From: Artocarpus heterophyllus
Taxonomy: Eukaryota > Streptophyta > Magnoliopsida > Rosales > Moraceae
Direction: 5' to 3'
Length of the DNA stretch: 64,000 nt
Assembly: GCA_025403435.1 (NCBI GenBank)
Contig: CM046348.1
Coordinates: 25,975,899-26,039,898, forward strand
The notes beneath the pieces were generated by a model, which was given only the letters and a program-made list of their open reading frames with translations, had not been told where the DNA came from and made no database searches. A program made the translations under genes and the position numbers. The first letter of the stretch is position 1, and every line of letters begins with the position of its first letter. Positions 60,301-64,000 of the stretch are shown piece by piece.

Positions 60301-62129
60301 ATTATTATTATACAATAATAAGAACTCACAAGCTCCCTCTCTGCAACCAAAATAAAATAAAATAAAAATAAAAATAAACAAATAAATAAAAAGGAATGGA
60401 GTCTCTCTCTACTCTCTCTCTCTAAAAGCATGAGAAATTGGGTTGTATTTGAATATATTTTGGCGTCCGTTGATACAAATCAACGCACATTACGCGCTAC
60501 ACAATTACACAACACTCGGCGACTCTATTCTTTTTTGAGTTTCAAAAGAAAATTGAGGGTAATAATAATTAATAAAGAAATTAAGCAGAGAAATAACGCT
60601 TTAGATAATTTAAGCATAACATTTGACCTTGGTCTTCTGTTGGAATTACCGAAATGCCAGTGATTCCGTGCTGCTTAAGACCACGAGAGGGGGGTCGTTA
60701 CTTCTGAAATAATCACGTGGCCAGTTAAGAATGGCTGGTTGGGCCTAATGTGGGCATGTTGTCCATAGAATTTGTAAGAGGAGGATGATTACGTAAAATC
60801 GAATGGAGTTGATTAGCACCCCCCTACTTGGACCCCTGACGTGGTGTTGCGTCGGCACAATGGGTATATTCAGATGCTTTTGCAGAGTCAGCGGACCAAT
60901 GATCATCTCCAATCAGATGCTGCCAAGACTGTTTCGTCGACGAAAATAACAGACCGGTTTGTTTTTATACTCGAATCATGGTTCGAATCATTTTGCTACA
61001 GTATTTTCTCTCACAAAAATTTAAATCTTCATTCAAATACTCGAACCAAACGGGCTCAACATTTATCGTAATACTGTAGCGGCCGTCTCTTCACGAGAAA
61101 ACAAGATCCCTCCAAATAATACTACTTATTAAAATTGCCATCTTCTTTTTTACTTTTTAAAATTATCTTTTTAAGGTTATTTTTTTAATTAAATTTATAA
61201 TTTTACTTTTAACCCTGAATTAATAAACAAACTCTAACACATTTTTTTCTTTTCCCTTCTTTCTCTAGGATCTTTCTTTCTCATATCTCTCTATCTTCGC
61301 TTCACTCTCCCATTTCTTCCATTTCACTCCGCCCTACTCTCTTTACCTCCTCCCTTTTCTCTATCTCCTCTATCTACCCTCCCTCCCTTTGATCTATTCT
61401 TCTTCTTCTTCTTCTTCTTTCTCCAGGTGGGGACCTCAATGGCAACCAAGAAAATAGCGACCGTCATTGAAGCCACAGTGCTTTTGTGCTTGCTGAGTCA
61501 AATGCTTGCCGATGAAGGGAGAAGAAGAGGATGATTTAGAATGGAGGCTTCAACTCCTTGAAATTGACCAAATCGGTGAAGAGGAGGCTCTCGTAGCGGT
61601 CAACTCAAACCCTCAAGACCGTATCGACATCGACCAGATTGGCAACAAGCTCAGGCTACATCTCTCTTGAAATTGACCAGATCACTAGCCGTCTCAGACC
61701 AAATGGACCAAATAGATTACGATGCCATCAGCGACACTGAGGCTGTGCAATCAAGTACTTCGCTGTGTTTAGCAGTCACACTGTTAGATTTCTCCTGTCG
61801 ATGAAGAAGACCACGTGGAGTTCAACGGTGCCGCCATCGGCATGATCTCCTTCATGTGCTTTTGCTGGTTCTGTCTTCTTTTTTATTCTATTTTCTTGGG
61901 TATAAATTCAGCAACTTATTTATGATATCTAGTAATTTTGCTTTTGAATTTTCGTTGAATCAATAATTTTTTGTTGTAATTTGTGTTCTTTGCCTATGTT
62001 TTGGAAGGTTTTTTTTTTTGTAGTGCGTTCCGGCTATTACTGGCAACTTCCGATGAGTTTCAAGAAGGAACTTGCTTGGTTTCGTGTTGGAACCTGCTTG
62101 GTTCGTGTTGGAACCTGGATGATTCTGAG
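60301..62129. other. Intergenic region, no gene recognised
   Basis: After CT-rich promoter-like sequence up to about 60420 there is non-coding DNA. At 61240-61440 pyrimidine-rich sequence ending in (CTT)n and TCTCCAG resembles a UTR or splice acceptor. Sequence at 61440-61860 is GC-richer with short frames (e.g. GGxxGxNE-like peptide) broken by stops. I cannot assign it; it may be an old transposon gene remnant. Confidence 0.35.
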
Positions 62130-62505
62130 ATGGAAACGGGTAGGTTTCAAAAAAATATTTTGGAATCTAGTAGGTTCTAAGTTGGAACCTGATAGGTTTC
62201 ATTCTGACACCCGCACCAACGATCGAAGGTAGTCGGCACTTTTTTTGTTTTAAAAAAATATATGTTGAAATCTGGTAGATTCAAATCTTGCACCCGTGTC
62301 GATGACCGGAGGTGGTCGACGCTTCTTTGTTTAAAAAAAAATATGTTGGCATTTGATACTCCAAGTTAGCACTAACAGGTTTCAATTCAGCATCTGTGTC
62401 GGCAACCGAAGGTAGTTGACTTTTTTTGTTTAAAAAAATATGTTGAAATCTAGCAGGTTCTAATCAAACACCCTACTTCAACGACTGGAGGCTGGTGGAT
62501 TAACC
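62130..62505. repeat. Degenerate minisatellite, 75-120-bp units
   Basis: Four diverged units begin near 62130, 62252, 62333 and 62432. Each contains an A-run with ATATGTTG(A/G), an AATCT.G.AGGTTC phrase, an ACCC/CATC.GTGTCG-like GC-rich core with a GACCGGAGG.GGTCG / AACCGAAGGTAGTTG motif, and a T-rich tail ending TTTTTTGTTT. No reading frame is shared between units. Confidence 0.75.
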
Positions 62506-62894
62506 ATGATAAAACCTAGTGGGTTTTATGATAAAACCTGATAGGTTTCATTTATAAAAGAAGGATAACTTGGTATTTTACTAAATCAAGTTCTTTTATT
62601 AAAAAGGAGTTTGTGAAAAGGGCTTTCAAGAGGATTATTTTAAAAAGGTACTCTCAGGGACATTTTCGTAAGTTGGACTTTTTTTATTCGTTTTAGGCCC
62701 ATCTTTTAGCTTAGGTCCATTTTTTGAGACCAGCTACGGCCCATTCTACATTTCCATTTCATTTTCAAATGTTTTTTTATCTCATTTTCGTATGTTTTTC
62801 GTAAACATGTGTTTTGTTTTTAGACAATAATAACGTTTTTGTTTGGTAAGTTAATCTTGCTTTAGCATATTGGTATGTAAAAAGTGTATCAAGT

Positions 62895-62985
62895 GAGGCA
62901 ACAGTTTTTAACAGAAAAATAGCTTCATGTTAGTACCAAGTGTATTTGAGGCAACAGTTTTTAACAGAAAAATAGCTTCATGTTT
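62895..62985. repeat. Short tandem duplication, 53-bp period
   Basis: GAGGCAACAGTTTTTAACAG and the following bases to TTCATGTT at 62895-62931 recur identically at 62948-62984. The two copies are separated by 16 bases. Confidence 0.9.
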
Positions 62986-63269
62986 GGTGTCTCAACTCCA
63001 TTTGGGCTCTCTTGAAAAATTTTAAAGGAGGTCACTTGGTCTTGGCGTTTTCCTAGCCCAGCACGGCACTAAGAAGGAATTGGAGATTTTTTGTATGCTC
63101 TCCTGGGGTGTATGGCTTAACTGAAATAAATAGGTTGATTGATAACCGACAGCGTTCAGTCATTGAAGTAGTGGAATCAGCCAGACGGGTGTTGCGTGAA
63201 TACCTGAGCTGTGGTCGTTAGGAGACTGTTGCTGATCGTCCAACGAATATGGTTAAAAGAAATTGATCT

Positions 63270-63674
63270 CGACCTACGCAGGGGCAAGTTAAAATTACCG
63301 TGGATGCTACTGTCAAGAAGGAAGTTGGTTTTGCTGGCGTCGGTATTATTGTCAGAGACGAGGAAGGCATGGTTTTATTGGCTGCGACAAAACGGATTGA
63401 AGGGCATATCTCTCCCCATCTGTGAGAATGCTTAGCAGTAAGGGAAGGCGTGTTGTTGGATTTGGAGCACGGTTTCCAGAACTAGATTATTGAATCTGAC
63501 GCTGCGAATGTTGTTCAAGCTATACAAGGACCGGCCTCAAGTGCACCTGAATCCAATATCATAGGTGATATTCAATAAAATATGTCTCAAGCTTCTTGTG
63601 GCTTCATTTGCTACATTTCCGACATAGGGAACATTGTAGCCTACATGTTGGCTGCTTTTGGTTTTTTGGACTAG
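63270..63674 (+). pseudogene. Retroelement RNase H domain (RVT_3 type), broken
   Basis: In one frame: RPTQGQVKITVDATVKKEVG, then FAGVGIIVRDEEGMVLLAAT, RIEGHISPHL (stop), ECLAVREGVLLDLEHGFQN (stop), IIESDAANVVQAIQG. This is the RNase H-like region found in plant LINE-type elements and related 'ribonuclease H-like' proteins: D of VDA, E of AECLAVREG, D of ESDA. Two in-frame stops at 63422 (TGA) and 63486 (TAG) break it. No RT domain is visible upstream, so it is an isolated fragment or part of an otherwise lost element. Confidence 0.75.
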
Positions 63675-64000
63675 GCCTGCACACAGGTTGGGTTGGGCGG
63701 GTTGGGGGTAAATTTTTGGGCCAGGCCGAACACTCGGTTTGAAGAAATCATGGCCCAAAGTAAGTCATAAAATTACTGAGTTGCGGCCCAGGTTGTGTCG
63801 GTTTCGTTCAATATTGTATCATATATGCTACACGTTTGACCAAAAAAATTGCCCAACAAAGTGGTTATGCGCGCCCTTCTATGCCTTGAGGATTGAGGTT
63901 CAAATATGAAGAGGAGCATATTTTAGGCTTTAGGCTTTGGCTCAAGGTTCCGTCGGCCTAGTTCGGGCTGCAGCTGCACCTCCCCAAGCCCGAAGGTTTT
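63672..64000 (+). mobile_element. Likely start of another hAT-like repeat, cut by the window end
   Basis: TAGGCCTGCACACAGGTTGG starts a GC-rich region with repeated GGTTGGG/GGGCCAGGC phrases (63689-63795), a style common at the ends of plant hAT-like repeats. Near the window end CGGGCTGCAGC, CCCGAAGG and GCCTAGTTCGGG phrases appear. The opposite terminus would be outside the window. Confidence 0.4.

Noticed and set aside
1..64000. CRISPR arrays, bacterial-style operons, tRNA and rRNA genes, plastid insertions
   Set aside because: None seen; the PBS sequences resemble tRNA 3' ends only because retrotransposons use tRNA primers.

Overview
The window is nuclear DNA of a flowering plant, almost certainly a eudicot. 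It is AT-rich, has two intron-containing plant genes with GT-AG introns, and is otherwise filled with plant-type transposable elements (Ty1-copia, Ty3-gypsy, hAT, and miniature inverted-repeat elements). I cannot name the species. There are no operons, CRISPR arrays or rRNA genes, and I recognised no tRNA gene.

Only two genes look intact, and both are on the minus strand. At 12541-15045 a two-exon gene encodes a 546-residue glycerol-3-phosphate acyltransferase of the plant GPAT1-like group. At 54091-58907 a twelve-coding-exon gene encodes an 854-residue MEI2-like RNA-binding protein (AML2/AML5-like, three RRMs), with an additional 5'UTR exon near 59959-60300. Every exon junction of both genes keeps frame. 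They are about 39 kb apart and I see no functional link between them.

The rest is mostly mobile DNA. Left part (1-12.5 kb): the end of an Angela-type LTR (1-960) lies in a gypsy element whose LTR is 1777-2374. A broken hAT transposase (3993-6310), with a hAT-like right terminus at 6871, sits in an old gypsy gag remnant (to 7515). A long inverted repeat (10238-11240) follows. At 17306-22931 lies a broken Tork/TNT1-like copia element with 0.7-kb LTRs, target-site duplication CTTCA, and a later 209-bp tandem duplication across its downstream edge.

The centre (24.8-48.7 kb) is a nested stack readable from target-site duplications. A Tat-like Ty3-gypsy element (24807-48698, TSD AAATG) was hit twice inside its reverse-transcriptase region. 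One hit left a solo Angela-type LTR (28733-30661). The other is a complete Angela-type copia element (30696-41929, TSD GAGTT). That copia's own 3' LTR was then hit by another element now reduced to a solo LTR (30973-32989, TSD CACCT). The gypsy element also carries an antisense open reading frame between pol and its 3' LTR (about 47139-44922).

Right part (48.7-64 kb): small transposon remnants, the MEI2-like gene, a degenerate minisatellite (62130-62505), an RNase H remnant of a retroelement (63270-63674) and the start of another hAT-like repeat at the window edge. All retroelement coding regions are broken, several at catalytic residues and often by changes that read as G-to-A in the sense strand.
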